DNA of 17,837 nt, taken from the NCBI GenBank assembly GCA_934271725.1, contig CAKQSC010000018.1:1-17837 (forward strand), written 5' to 3'. Position numbers and translations under genes: made by a program. The DNA is from an uncultured Clostridia bacterium. Lineage in GTDB: Bacteria; Bacillota; Clostridia; Christensenellales; Borkfalkiaceae. The notes beneath the pieces were generated by a model that was not told the DNA's origin, searched no databases, and worked only from the letters and a program-made list of their open reading frames with translations. Positions 6,552 through 14,600 of the stretch are shown here, one piece after another (position 1 is the stretch's first letter; each line of letters starts with the position of its first letter).

Positions 6552-7370
6552 ATGGTAAGAAGATTTCTCGCGTGGTTGTTAGGCGTTCTTACGGGTATAA
6601 TTCTCGTCGTAGTCGCGGTCGTGATAGTGTTTTTCTGCATTAAAGTAAACACCGTTACCAAACTTGCGGGCTTCGACGCTTCCAAAAACGATATAACGGC
6701 GGATTATGCCGACAAAACGCTGTATTCGGCACTTAAAAGCGCGGACAAGATAGTAGACGAAATAAAAGAAAAAACCGTCGGCGACGTCGCAAAAAGCGTA
6801 AAGTCGGTGGACGATTTGCTCGGTTCCGTTGAAAACTACGAGTATATGGGCGTAAAAATAATAGACGTTACGGCTTTAAAAAACACCAAACTCGGCGAAC
6901 TCGGTAGTTTCGACTTTTCTACGATTATCAACGAGGACGGCATAAACAACGTTAAAATAGGCACGATTTTAGGTTACGAATATAACGAGGAAACGGGTGT
7001 GTGGAACAACGCAGAAATGATGAGCGCGATAGAAAAAGCGCTTGCGGACAAAACTATTTCCGAACTTAACGGCGATACTCTCGACAGCGTGGTAAACGGG
7101 CTTAAAGTAGGCGATATACTCGGCGCGGACAGTTCGGTTATGAAACTTATACCCGCGGACACGACGGTCGGAAAAATAGATTCCGCAGTGCAGAACGCCG
7201 TTAAAACGAAACGCGTAGCGGACCTTATCGACGCCGGTTTCGTAGAAATATCGGCGGAAAACGCAAATAAATTAAGTGCCGTAGACGTAGCGCAAGGCAA
7301 ACCCGTCGGTTACTGGAAATCACTTACCTGCAACGAACTCGTAGACTATATTTTAGGGCTTATTCCCTGA
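6552..7370 (+). CDS. membrane-anchored repeat protein of unknown function
   Basis: This 272-aa protein starts MVRR followed by one long hydrophobic segment (about residues 6-30). This suggests an N-in anchor with the remaining 240 residues outside the membrane, and no signal-peptidase site is obvious. The outer part is built of degenerate modules of roughly 35-45 residues: about 73-106, 111-141, 166-190 and 203-228. Most start with a T-x-G/S-x-L-like step (KTVGDV, NTKLGEL, KTISEL, TTVGKI), and several end in KIGTIL or KVGDIL. ATG 6552 was chosen over an in-frame ATG at 6507 inside yqeY because AAAGGG lies upstream and the positive N-terminus fits a membrane anchor. No known domain was recognised. 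It is co-transcribed with the YqeY gene. Confidence 0.8.
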   Translation: MVRRFLAWLLGVLTGIILVVVAVVIVFFCIKVNTVTKLAGFDASKNDITADYADKTLYSALKSADKIVDEIKEKTVGDVAKSVKSVDDLLGSVENYEYMGVKIIDVTALKNTKLGELGSFDFSTIINEDGINNVKIGTILGYEYNEETGVWNNAEMMSAIEKALADKTISELNGDTLDSVVNGLKVGDILGADSSVMKLIPADTTVGKIDSAVQNAVKTKRVADLIDAGFVEISAENANKLSAVDVAQGKPVGYWKSLTCNELVDYILGLIP

Positions 7371-7400
7371 TAAAACGCACGTATTCAACAAAACGAAAAT

Positions 7401-7450
7401 TAAAAAGAAGCAAACGGCGAACTCATTGCGAGTTCGCCGTTTCGTTATAT
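7401..7450. terminator. strong bidirectional terminator between convergent operons
   Basis: AAACGGCGAACTC (7412-7424) and GAGTTCGCCGTTT (7430-7442) form a perfect 13-bp stem with a five-base loop. On the minus strand it is followed by GCTTCTTTTTAATTTT. On the plus strand the stem ends in TTT then CGTTATAT. It can serve both the membrane-protein gene and the M42 aminopeptidase gene. Confidence 0.9.
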
Positions 7451-7471
7451 CGTTTTCGCGTCGGTCCGGTT

Positions 7472-8518
7472 TTATTTTACGTCCGTAAAACCGAGATAAC
7501 AAAGAATAAGTTTTACGGTGTTGGCGATGCCTTTGAAATGCGTTCTTTCCATACCGTGAGAAGCGTGTACGCCCTGACCTATAAGCGCGCCTTTAACGTC
7601 GTTTCCCGCCTGCCACATCGCGCCCACGTCCGAGCCGTAGTGGGGATAAACGTCCACCGCAAAGTCTATGCCGTTTTGTTCCGCAAGGGTTATGAGTCGG
7701 TTTGTAAGATCGTAACTGTAAGGTCCGTTGCTGTCTTTCGCGCATATCGAAACTTTATATTCGTCGCATTTAAGGTCGCTTCCAACGCAACCCATATCGA
7801 CTGCGAGCATGCTTATAAGGTTATCGGGAACGAAACTCGCGCCGTGCCCGACTTCTTCAAAAACGGAAATAAGCATTTTAACGTCGTATTCGGGCGTATA
7901 GCCGTAATCTTTCATTATTTTAAGAACGGTCAGCAAATCGCATACGCTCGCTTTGTCGTCTATAAAACGCGATTTTAAAAACCCGTTTTCCGTAACCGTG
8001 GTTTTGGGATCTATCGCTATATAGTCGCCGTTGTCTATTCCCAAAGCGTATACGTCTTTGTCGCTTTTCACCTCTTGGTCGAGGCGAACGTACATAGAGG
8101 GTTCTTCTCTCTTTTTGTCCGCGTCGTCGTATACGTGAGAAGAGGGGGAAGTCGAAAGAACTGTTCCCGAATACCGTTTTCCCTTTCTCGTTATAACTGT
8201 GCAATATTCGCCGTCTACGGTAGCGAGTTGAATACCGCCTATTTTGGTAAACTTTATTTTACCGTCGGGCAAAACGGAGCGTACCATAAGTCCGAGCGTG
8301 TCCGTATGCGCGGAAAGCCCCAACGCTTTGTCGCTGTTTTTTCCTTTATAGGTAATTATGCCCGCGCCGTTTCCCGTTTGGGTAAACGTCGCGCCGTTTT
8401 CTTCGGCGTATTTCTTTATAATAGGCATAATTTCGCAAGTATAGCCGGTGGGCGAGGGGGTGCCGAAAATCTTTTTTGCCAAATCGAAATAATATTCTTT
8501 ATAATCGTTTACGTTCAT
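7472..8518 (-). CDS. M42 family metallo-aminopeptidase
   Basis: This 348-aa protein belongs to peptidase family M42 (glutamyl aminopeptidase/deblocking aminopeptidase, sometimes misnamed endoglucanase M). These are cytoplasmic two-metal enzymes that trim N-terminal residues from peptides, often as large TET-like complexes. All expected metal or catalytic residues are visible: His71 and Asp73 in AHTDTLG, Asp187 in FIDDKA, Glu221-Glu222 in EEVGHG, Asp241 in AVDMG and His321 in ASHGMERTH. The preferred substrate residue cannot be predicted. AAAGGAA precedes the ATG, partly inside the end of radA. The gap to the radA stop is only 4 bases, so it is the last gene of the minus-strand operon. Confidence 0.92.
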   Translation of the reverse strand: MNVNDYKEYYFDLAKKIFGTPSPTGYTCEIMPIIKKYAEENGATFTQTGNGAGIITYKGKNSDKALGLSAHTDTLGLMVRSVLPDGKIKFTKIGGIQLATVDGEYCTVITRKGKRYSGTVLSTSPSSHVYDDADKKREEPSMYVRLDQEVKSDKDVYALGIDNGDYIAIDPKTTVTENGFLKSRFIDDKASVCDLLTVLKIMKDYGYTPEYDVKMLISVFEEVGHGASFVPDNLISMLAVDMGCVGSDLKCDEYKVSICAKDSNGPYSYDLTNRLITLAEQNGIDFAVDVYPHYGSDVGAMWQAGNDVKGALIGQGVHASHGMERTHFKGIANTVKLILCYLGFTDVK

Positions 8519-8522
8519 TTCG

Positions 8523-9899
8523 TTATTCCTTTATTACGTAATTGTTTATGAATTGAACCGCCTGAAACACGTATTTGACGGGAACGGGTTTTATTTTGTC
8601 TTTGTATTTTTCCGCCGATTTAAGGTTTGCGTAAGGTAACATAACCTGTTTAAACCCGTTGCGTATACATTCCGCAACCCGTTTTTCGGCAAAACTTACG
8701 GGGCGTACTTCGCCGTTTAAGCCTACTTCGCCGAAAACCGCGAGATCGGGCGGTAACGGAGCGTTTTTGTTGCTCGATACGAGCGAAACGATAACCGCAA
8801 GGTCTACCGCGGGTTCGTTAAGTTTAATTCCGCCCATAGCCGAAACGTAAGCGTCCTCCGTATAAAAAGGCACGCTCGCTTTTTTCTCGCTTACCGCTAT
8901 AAGCACGGCGAGTTTGTTGTAATCTATGCCGATTGCCATTCGTCTGGGCATACCGAACGCCGTTTTGCTGGTAAGGCTTTGTATTTCTACGGGAAGAGCG
9001 CGGTTTCCCGAAACGGAGGGGAATACCACCGAGCCCGCGCTTGCGAGCCTGTCCGACGATATAAATATGCCTTTATAGTCTTTTACGCCGAAAATGCCGT
9101 TATCTCTCATTTCAAACACGCCTATTTCGTCCGTCGCGCCGAATCTGTTTTTTACCGCGCGAAGAAGTCGGAAGTTTTCCGTTTTGTCGCCCTCGAAATA
9201 TAAAACGGTGTCCATAACGTGTTCGAGAACCTTGGGGCCCGCAATCGCGCCTTCTTTGGTAACGTGCCCTACGATAAAGGTGGTTATTCTTTTGCTTTTG
9301 GCGATTTTCATAAACCTGCCGGCGCACTCCCGCACCTGCGAAACGCTACCCGCGGTGGAACTCAATTCTTCGAGATACACCGCCTGAATAGAGTCTATTA
9401 TAAGAAAATCCACGCCGTCAAGACATTCTTCCACGTTGTTGACGCACGTTTCGTTCATTATAAGAAAATTGTCTTCGTCGACGCCGAGCCTCGTCGCGCG
9501 GAGTTTAATCTGAGACGCGCTTTCTTCGGCGGAAACGTACAAAACTTTGTAATCTTTCGACAAATTGCCCGCGACTTCCGTCAGAAGGGTGGATTTTCCT
9601 ATTCCCGGATCACCGCCTATAAGAACGAGAGAAGCGGGTACTATTCCTCCGCCGAGCGCAGTGTCGAGTTCGGGTATGCCGGAAGATATTCTGTCGAAAG
9701 TTTCTTTTTTTATTTCGCTTAACCTTACGGGGCGAACGACCGCTTTCGTTGTCGGCGCGAACGCGCTTTTACTCTTTTCCTGTTCGACTATTTCTTCCGA
9801 AAAAGAACTCCATGCTCCGCAATCGGGGCATCTTCCCAACCATTTGGGGCTTTTGTAACCGCATTCGTTGCAGACGAAAACGGAAGTTGATTTTGCCAT
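8523..9899 (-). CDS. radA: DNA repair protein RadA
   Basis: This 458-aa protein is RadA/Sms, a hexameric RecA-like helicase that processes branched recombination intermediates. The N-terminal zinc finger uses Cys10, Cys13, Cys24 and Cys27. The Walker A motif GGDPGIGKST is at 95-104 and Walker B FLIIDS at 165-170. The RadA signature KNRFG is at 250-254. The C-terminal Lon-like domain includes DLAVFGEVGLNGEVRPV (385-401). Length is normal. AAAGGA lies 8 bases before ATG. In Bacillus, radA sits close to disA and ispD/ispF; here ispDF is directly upstream, but disA and yacL are absent from the interval. Confidence 0.97.
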   Translation of the reverse strand: MAKSTSVFVCNECGYKSPKWLGRCPDCGAWSSFSEEIVEQEKSKSAFAPTTKAVVRPVRLSEIKKETFDRISSGIPELDTALGGGIVPASLVLIGGDPGIGKSTLLTEVAGNLSKDYKVLYVSAEESASQIKLRATRLGVDEDNFLIMNETCVNNVEECLDGVDFLIIDSIQAVYLEELSSTAGSVSQVRECAGRFMKIAKSKRITTFIVGHVTKEGAIAGPKVLEHVMDTVLYFEGDKTENFRLLRAVKNRFGATDEIGVFEMRDNGIFGVKDYKGIFISSDRLASAGSVVFPSVSGNRALPVEIQSLTSKTAFGMPRRMAIGIDYNKLAVLIAVSEKKASVPFYTEDAYVSAMGGIKLNEPAVDLAVIVSLVSSNKNAPLPPDLAVFGEVGLNGEVRPVSFAEKRVAECIRNGFKQVMLPYANLKSAEKYKDKIKPVPVKYVFQAVQFINNYVIKE

Positions 9900-9912
9900 A
9901 ATTATATCCTTT

Positions 9913-9929
9913 CGTCGGTTTCGCCGACG
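9913..9929 (-). other. small hairpin just upstream of the radA ribosome binding site
   Basis: CGTCGG (9913-9918) and CCGACG (9924-9929) form a 6-bp stem with a 5-base loop. On the minus-strand transcript it ends directly at the AAAGGA of radA, inside the 90-bp gap after ispDF. No T run follows, so it is not a terminator. It could shape ribosome access or RNA processing, or be incidental. Confidence 0.4.
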
Positions 9930-9989
9930 CGCTTGCCTGAATTGACGAAAAACGGGCGTAAAACTTACGTTGAAAGCCGAACTCTGCGA

Positions 9990-11093
9990 TTACGCCGTCG
10001 TTATTACAGCGGTGGCGTACGCGCCTATGCCTTCTTCTCTTCCCGCAAAACCTAACTTTTCCGTCGTGGTAAAGGAAAGCCCTACCGCGGAGGGAGAAAG
10101 AGACAAAAGTCCGGATACGTTTTCTCTTATTTGTTCCGCATACGGGTTGAGTTTCGGTTTTTCCGCCATAACGGCGACGGACACGTTAAGAAGTTCGTAA
10201 CCGTGCGCGGGCAATTCTTTCAAAACGTCCTTTAAAAGAAGCGCGCTGTCGGCGTTTTTATATTTTTTGTCCGTATCGGGGAATCTTTGACCTATGTCGG
10301 GTAAAGCGAGCGAGGATAAAATCGCGTCGATTACGGCGTGCAACAAAACGTCCGCGTCGCTATGCCCGACAAGTCCTTTGTCGTAAGGTATTTTCACACC
10401 GCCGAGAATAAGGGGGCGGTCGGGCGCGAGTCCGTGGCAATCGAAGCCTATACCCGTTCGGTAAGGCTGTTTAAGGTCTTCGTGGAAAGTAAGTTTTATG
10501 TTCTTCGGCTTCCCCTGCGAAAGAGCGGGTTGTCCGACGAAATCCAACCATATACTGCTTTCGTCGGGATAAACCTTGTTCGCGTGTCTGAACGCGTTTT
10601 TAAGTTTCGCCGTGTTGAAAGACTGCGGAGTCTGTATAAGGTAAAGATACTCTTTTCCTTTTATGTCGACTATGCGGTTATCTTTTGCGGAAGCGACGGT
10701 ATCTCTCGAATTGATTGCCGAAACCCCGCTACCGTATTCGAGAGCGGAATCTACGGAAGCGTCTATAATATCTTTATCGACGTACGGGCGCGCCCCGTCG
10801 TGAATTATGACGTAATCCGTTTCGACGAGAGATAACGCCTTTGAAACGGATTCGTGCCTCGTGCCTCCGCCCAAAATCAAAGTTACGGGTTTTTGAGTGT
10901 AATTTTCGAGTATCTTCGCAATCGCGTCGAAATCGTTTTTGGAAGAGGTAACTATAACTCTGTCAATGCGTTTGTCGGACAAAAAAGGTATAAGAGCGTT
11001 TTCCATAACCGTTTTGCCGTTAAGGTTAAAAAGTATTTTGTCTTCCCCCGCTCTTGCGGAACGCCCCGCGCAGGTTAAAATCAACGTAAACAT
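9990..11093 (-). CDS. ispDF: bifunctional IspD/IspF of the MEP isoprenoid pathway
   Basis: This 367-aa fusion joins two MEP-pathway enzymes. Residues about 1-208 are IspD (2-C-methyl-D-erythritol 4-phosphate cytidylyltransferase): the nucleotide-binding start TCAGRSARAGEDK (7-19), GGGTRHESVSKAL (75-87) and HDGARP (98-103). Residues about 211-367 are IspF (2-C-methyl-D-erythritol 2,4-cyclodiphosphate synthase): zinc ligands Asp218 and His220 in GFDCH, His252 in DVLLHA, and GHSDAD (243-248). The IspD start loop departs from the usual GxGxRMG...PKQ form. The intermediate enzyme IspE is not here. IspDF fusions are known in several bacterial groups. GGAGTG lies before ATG 11093, inside the end of rqcP. 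The gene is co-transcribed with rqcP, radA and the peptidase. Confidence 0.95.
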   Translation of the reverse strand: MFTLILTCAGRSARAGEDKILFNLNGKTVMENALIPFLSDKRIDRVIVTSSKNDFDAIAKILENYTQKPVTLILGGGTRHESVSKALSLVETDYVIIHDGARPYVDKDIIDASVDSALEYGSGVSAINSRDTVASAKDNRIVDIKGKEYLYLIQTPQSFNTAKLKNAFRHANKVYPDESSIWLDFVGQPALSQGKPKNIKLTFHEDLKQPYRTGIGFDCHGLAPDRPLILGGVKIPYDKGLVGHSDADVLLHAVIDAILSSLALPDIGQRFPDTDKKYKNADSALLLKDVLKELPAHGYELLNVSVAVMAEKPKLNPYAEQIRENVSGLLSLSPSAVGLSFTTTEKLGFAGREEGIGAYATAVITTA

Positions 11094-11100
11094 AACGTAA

Positions 11101-11346
11101 TCACTCCGTAATTATTTCGTACATATTTTCACATTCGTTCGCTTTTGCGAAATCTTTGACCGCAAGAACTCTGAACTTCAATTCTTTTCCGCCGAGTCGT
11201 AGCGACACCGTGTCGCCGACCTTGACGTCGTAAGAGGGTTTTGCTTCTTTGCCGTTTACGGAAACTCTTCCGCCGTCGCAGGCGGATTTTCCCACCGTTC
11301 TGCGCTTTAAAATACGGCACACTTTAAGGTATTTGTCTATTCTCAT
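11101..11346 (-). CDS. rqcP: RqcP (YabO/Hsp15-type) S4-domain RNA-binding protein
   Basis: This 81-aa protein is almost wholly an S4 RNA-binding domain (MRIDKYLKVCRILKRRTVGK at the start, GRVSVNG in the middle, NMYEI near the end). It closely follows the Bacillus RqcP/YabO pattern. RqcP works with RqcH in ribosome quality control, stabilising peptidyl-tRNA on obstructed 50S subunits during alanine tailing. I chose ATG 11346, where the N-terminus matches the family and AAGGCGAG precedes it. An in-frame TTG at 11361 would add five residues but has no ribosome binding site. It is the first gene of the minus-strand operon; the gap to ispDF is 7 bases. RqcH is not in the window. Confidence 0.88.
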   Translation of the reverse strand: MRIDKYLKVCRILKRRTVGKSACDGGRVSVNGKEAKPSYDVKVGDTVSLRLGGKELKFRVLAVKDFAKANECENMYEIITE

Positions 11347-11367
11347 TTCGCTCGCCTTCAAGATAAT

Positions 11368-11397
11368 TTTTTAAAACTTCGTTCAAACGCTTGACAA
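11368..11397 (-). promoter_or_regulatory. possible promoter of the rqcP-ispDF-radA operon
   Basis: On the minus strand TTGTCA (11397-11392) could serve as -35, matching five of six. An AT-rich TAAAAA or TTAAAA follows at a spacing of 17-18 bp (about 11374-11368). The -10 is poor. The -35 overlaps the plus-strand TTGACA on the opposite strand. Confidence 0.4.
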
Positions 11398-11437
11398 GTC
11401 GACGACGATGTTTTAAAATGATATAATGTTTTATAAT
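11391..11437 (+). promoter_or_regulatory. promoter region of rpoBC
   Basis: A perfect TTGACA (11391-11396) is followed after 17 bp by TAAAAT (11414-11419), five of six. An overlapping extended -10, TGA-TATAAT (TATAAT at 11422-11427), and another TATAAT at 11432-11437 offer alternative starts. Strong or multiple promoters would suit rpoBC. The leader to the rpoB ATG is about 190-200 bases long. Confidence 0.8.
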
Positions 11438-11455
11438 AGGCTATTATGCCTATTA
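11434..11455 (+). other. leader hairpin 1 upstream of rpoB
   Basis: TAATAGGC (11434-11441) and GCCTATTA (11448-11455) form a perfect 8-bp stem with loop TATTAT. An overlapping DNA palindrome, ATAATAG-G-CTATTAT (11433-11447), covers the last -10 box and could instead be an operator. Confidence 0.6.
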
Positions 11456-11511
11456 CACCCTTTTTTCGGTTTTTTTTACCGAAAAAACGGTCTGAAAAGG
11501 GTGTTTTTCGG
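11455..11511 (+). terminator. putative attenuator (terminator with alternative pairing) in the rpoB leader
   Basis: ACACCCTTTT (11455-11464) pairs with AAAAGGGTGT (11495-11504), directly followed by TTTT, an intrinsic terminator on the plus strand. Inside it, TTCGGT (11465-11470) pairs with ACCGAA (11478-11483). CCGAAAAA (11479-11486) can instead pair with TTTTTCGG (11504-11511), which would capture the T run and the descending arm. No plus-strand gene ends here, so the terminator lies between the promoter and rpoB. No T run follows in the minus direction. Confidence 0.65.
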
Positions 11512-11627
11512 CATAACAACCGTAGAAAATTACTAGTTTTTCCGAAATATATTCAATTATACAACAATTTTTCGGTGAAATCAAGTAGTATCGTACGGTT
11601 TAAATAATTTTTTTAAGGAGTGTTTTG

Positions 11628-14600
11628 ATGGCACGCGATTTGAACAAATTAAAGGAAATTCAGTGCGGAAAAATCACAAGAAAGACGTTTTCGAGAATTA
11701 ACGAAGTCAAAGATATGCCTTATCTTGTCGAGGTTCAGTCGAAATCTTTCAAAGAGTTCGTGTTCAACGGAATAAGAGAAGTATTCGACGACTTTTCGCC
11801 CGTTATCGATCATGCGGATCACTTTGAACTTTATTTTCTCGACTACAATTTCGGTCTCGACAAAAAGGGCAGAGATTTGCTTGAAAGCGCGAAACTCTTC
11901 GACAAACGCGCTTGTGATCTCGTAAAGAACGACAGCACGGATTTCCGTCACATCAACTTTGACGACGCGAAAGAACTTCTCGACGAAGAGGACAAGCCTT
12001 TCAAGTACAGCGAAAAGGAATGTAAAGAAAGGGACGCTACGCTTTCTCTTCCCATGCGCGTCAAAGTGCGCCTCGTAAACAAAGTTACGGGGGAATCCAT
12101 CGACTCGGAAGTGTTCATGGGGGATATTCCGTGGATGACGAAAAACGGTTCGTTCATCATAAACGGCGCGGAAAGAGCGATAGTATCGCAGTTGGTGCGT
12201 TCGCCCGGTATTTACGTCGACAGCGAAGTAGATAAATCGGGCAACAATTTGTTCGATATAACGGTAATACCCAACAGAGGCGCGTGGCTCGAATTCAAGC
12301 AGGATTCTCAAAACGTTCTTTGGGTAAACGTCGACAGAACGAGAAAGTTGCCGGCGACCGTTCTTTTGCGCGCGCTCGGTTTCGGTACGGACGAAGCGCT
12401 TATGGAATTGTTCGGCGAAAACGAAATCATCGCGTCGACGATCGACAAGGACTCCTCCAAATCGGAATACGACGGACTCAACGAATTGTACAGAAGACTC
12501 CGTCCCGGCGAAATGCCTTCCGCGGAAGCCGTTCGTCAACACTTTAAAAGCATATTCTTCGACCCGAGAAAGTATGACGTTGCGGGCGTAGGCAGATATA
12601 AATACAACAAGCGTTTGCGTCTCGGCGTTCGTATCAAAGGACTTACCGCGTTTACGGACGTGATAACTTCCGACGGCGAAATACTCGTAAAGGCGGGAGA
12701 AGAGTTTACGGAAGAAAGCGCGGAAGCCGTTCAGAACGCGGGTATCAACGCCGTTCTCGTAAACATCGGCGGAAAGCCTCATAAAATCATCGGCAACAAC
12801 GTCGTCGACTTCAAAGCGGTTACGGGCAAGAGTCCCAAAGATTACGAACTTCTCGACTACGTTTATTATCCCGTGTTCGAGTTGGGTAAACAAATTTCGG
12901 AATATGCCCAAGAAAACAGCGTCGAAGACACGGCGGAATATTTCAGAAAGCAAATAAACGAGTTCTTCTATATAGACGAAAAGCCGACGGACGCGGACAG
13001 CGAAAAACTCGAAGACAAGAAGTCGGACGAAAAGAAGAGAGAAACGAGAAACAAATTCGTTCTCGCGTGCAAGACTTTCTACGCGATACTCGGCTCGGAA
13101 GAACCTTTCGATATGACGGCGGAAGTAAGAAGAGAAATCCGTCCGCTCGTTCTTAAATTAAACCACAACCACATAACGGCGGACGATATAGTGGCGTCCG
13201 TATCCGTAAATCTCGACGCGATTGCGTCTTTGCGTCTCGGAAAGGAACACCTTATCGGACACGTAGACAATATAGACCATCTCGGAAACAGAAGAGTAAG
13301 GTCGGTAGGCGAACTGTTGCAGAATCAGTTCAGAATAGGTATCGCGAGATTAGAGAGAGTCATTAAAGAAAGAATGTCCACGCAGGACGCGAAAGAAGTA
13401 ACTCCTTCGAGTCTTATCAACGTAAGACCGGTAAGCGCGGCTATAAAAGAGTTCTTCGGCTCCTCGCAGTTGTCGCAGTTTATGGATCAGAACAACCCGA
13501 TTGCGGAACTTACGCACAAGAGAAAGTTGTCGGCGTTGGGCCCCGGCGGTCTTAACAGAGAAAGAGCGACGTTCGAAGTCCGTGACGTTAACTATACGCA
13601 TTACGGCAGAATATGCCCGATAGAAACGCCCGAAGGTCAGAACATAGGTCTTATCTCCTCGCTTACGGCTTACGCGAAAGTAAACGAGTTCGGATTTATA
13701 GAAACGCCGTACAGAAAAGTAGTACACGAAACCGTAGACGGCAAGGTTATAACGACGGTTACGGACGAAGTCAGATATATGACGGCGGACGAAGAAGACG
13801 CTTATATAGTAGCGCAGGCGAACGAACCGCTTGACGAAAACAATCATTTCGTAAGCGACCGCGTTTCGTGCAGACACCGTGAGGACATAACGGTTATGAG
13901 CGCGTCCGATATGGATTATATGGACGTTTCGCCCAAGCAACTTATATCCGTCGCTACCGCGCTTATTCCCTTCCTTGAAAACGACGATACCAACCGTGCG
14001 TTGATGGGCTCCAACATGCAACGTCAGGCAGTTCCCCTTTTAATGCCCGAAAACGCGATAGTCGCAACGGGTATCGAAAGCAAGATTTCTTACGACTCGG
14101 GCGTTATGGTAACGGCTAAGGCGGACGGTATCGCAAAGAGCGTTGCCGGCGACGAAATAGTCATCGAAGAAGAAAACGGTTTTGAAAGACATTACAAATT
14201 AAAGAAGTTTGAAAGAAGCAACCAAGGCACGTGTATAAACCAACGTCCCATAGTATCGACGGGCGACAAGGTAAAGACGGGCGACGTAATTGCGGACGGT
14301 CCCGCTACGAGCAACGGCGAACTCGCGCTCGGCAGAAACATTCTCATCGGCTTTATGACGTGGGAAGGCTATAACTACGAAGACGCTATACTTCTTTCCG
14401 AAAAACTCGTTCGCGACGACGTGTTTACCTCTATTCATATAGAAGAACACGAAACGGAAGCGAGAGATACGAAACTCGGTCCCGAAGAAATTACGAGAGA
14501 TATACCCAACGTCGGCGAGGACGCGCTTAAAGACCTCGATGCGGACGGTATTATACGAATAGGCGCGAAAGTTACGAGCGGTGATATTCTCGTAGGTAAA

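Noticed and set aside
9901..9906. TATAAT on the minus strand just before radA as a promoter
   Set aside because: It overlaps the ribosome binding site and start region of radA, so a transcript starting there would lack them; it is a chance match in an AT-rich spacer.
11535..11563. Second rpoB promoter with TATACA near 11558
   Set aside because: There is no -35-like box at a sensible distance and no TG extension.
11649..12953. 434-codon minus-strand open frame inside rpoB
   Set aside because: It lies entirely within rpoB, and its composition is that of a complementary-strand shadow. Similar long shadows appear opposite prfA and other genes because codon use here yields few stops on the other strand.
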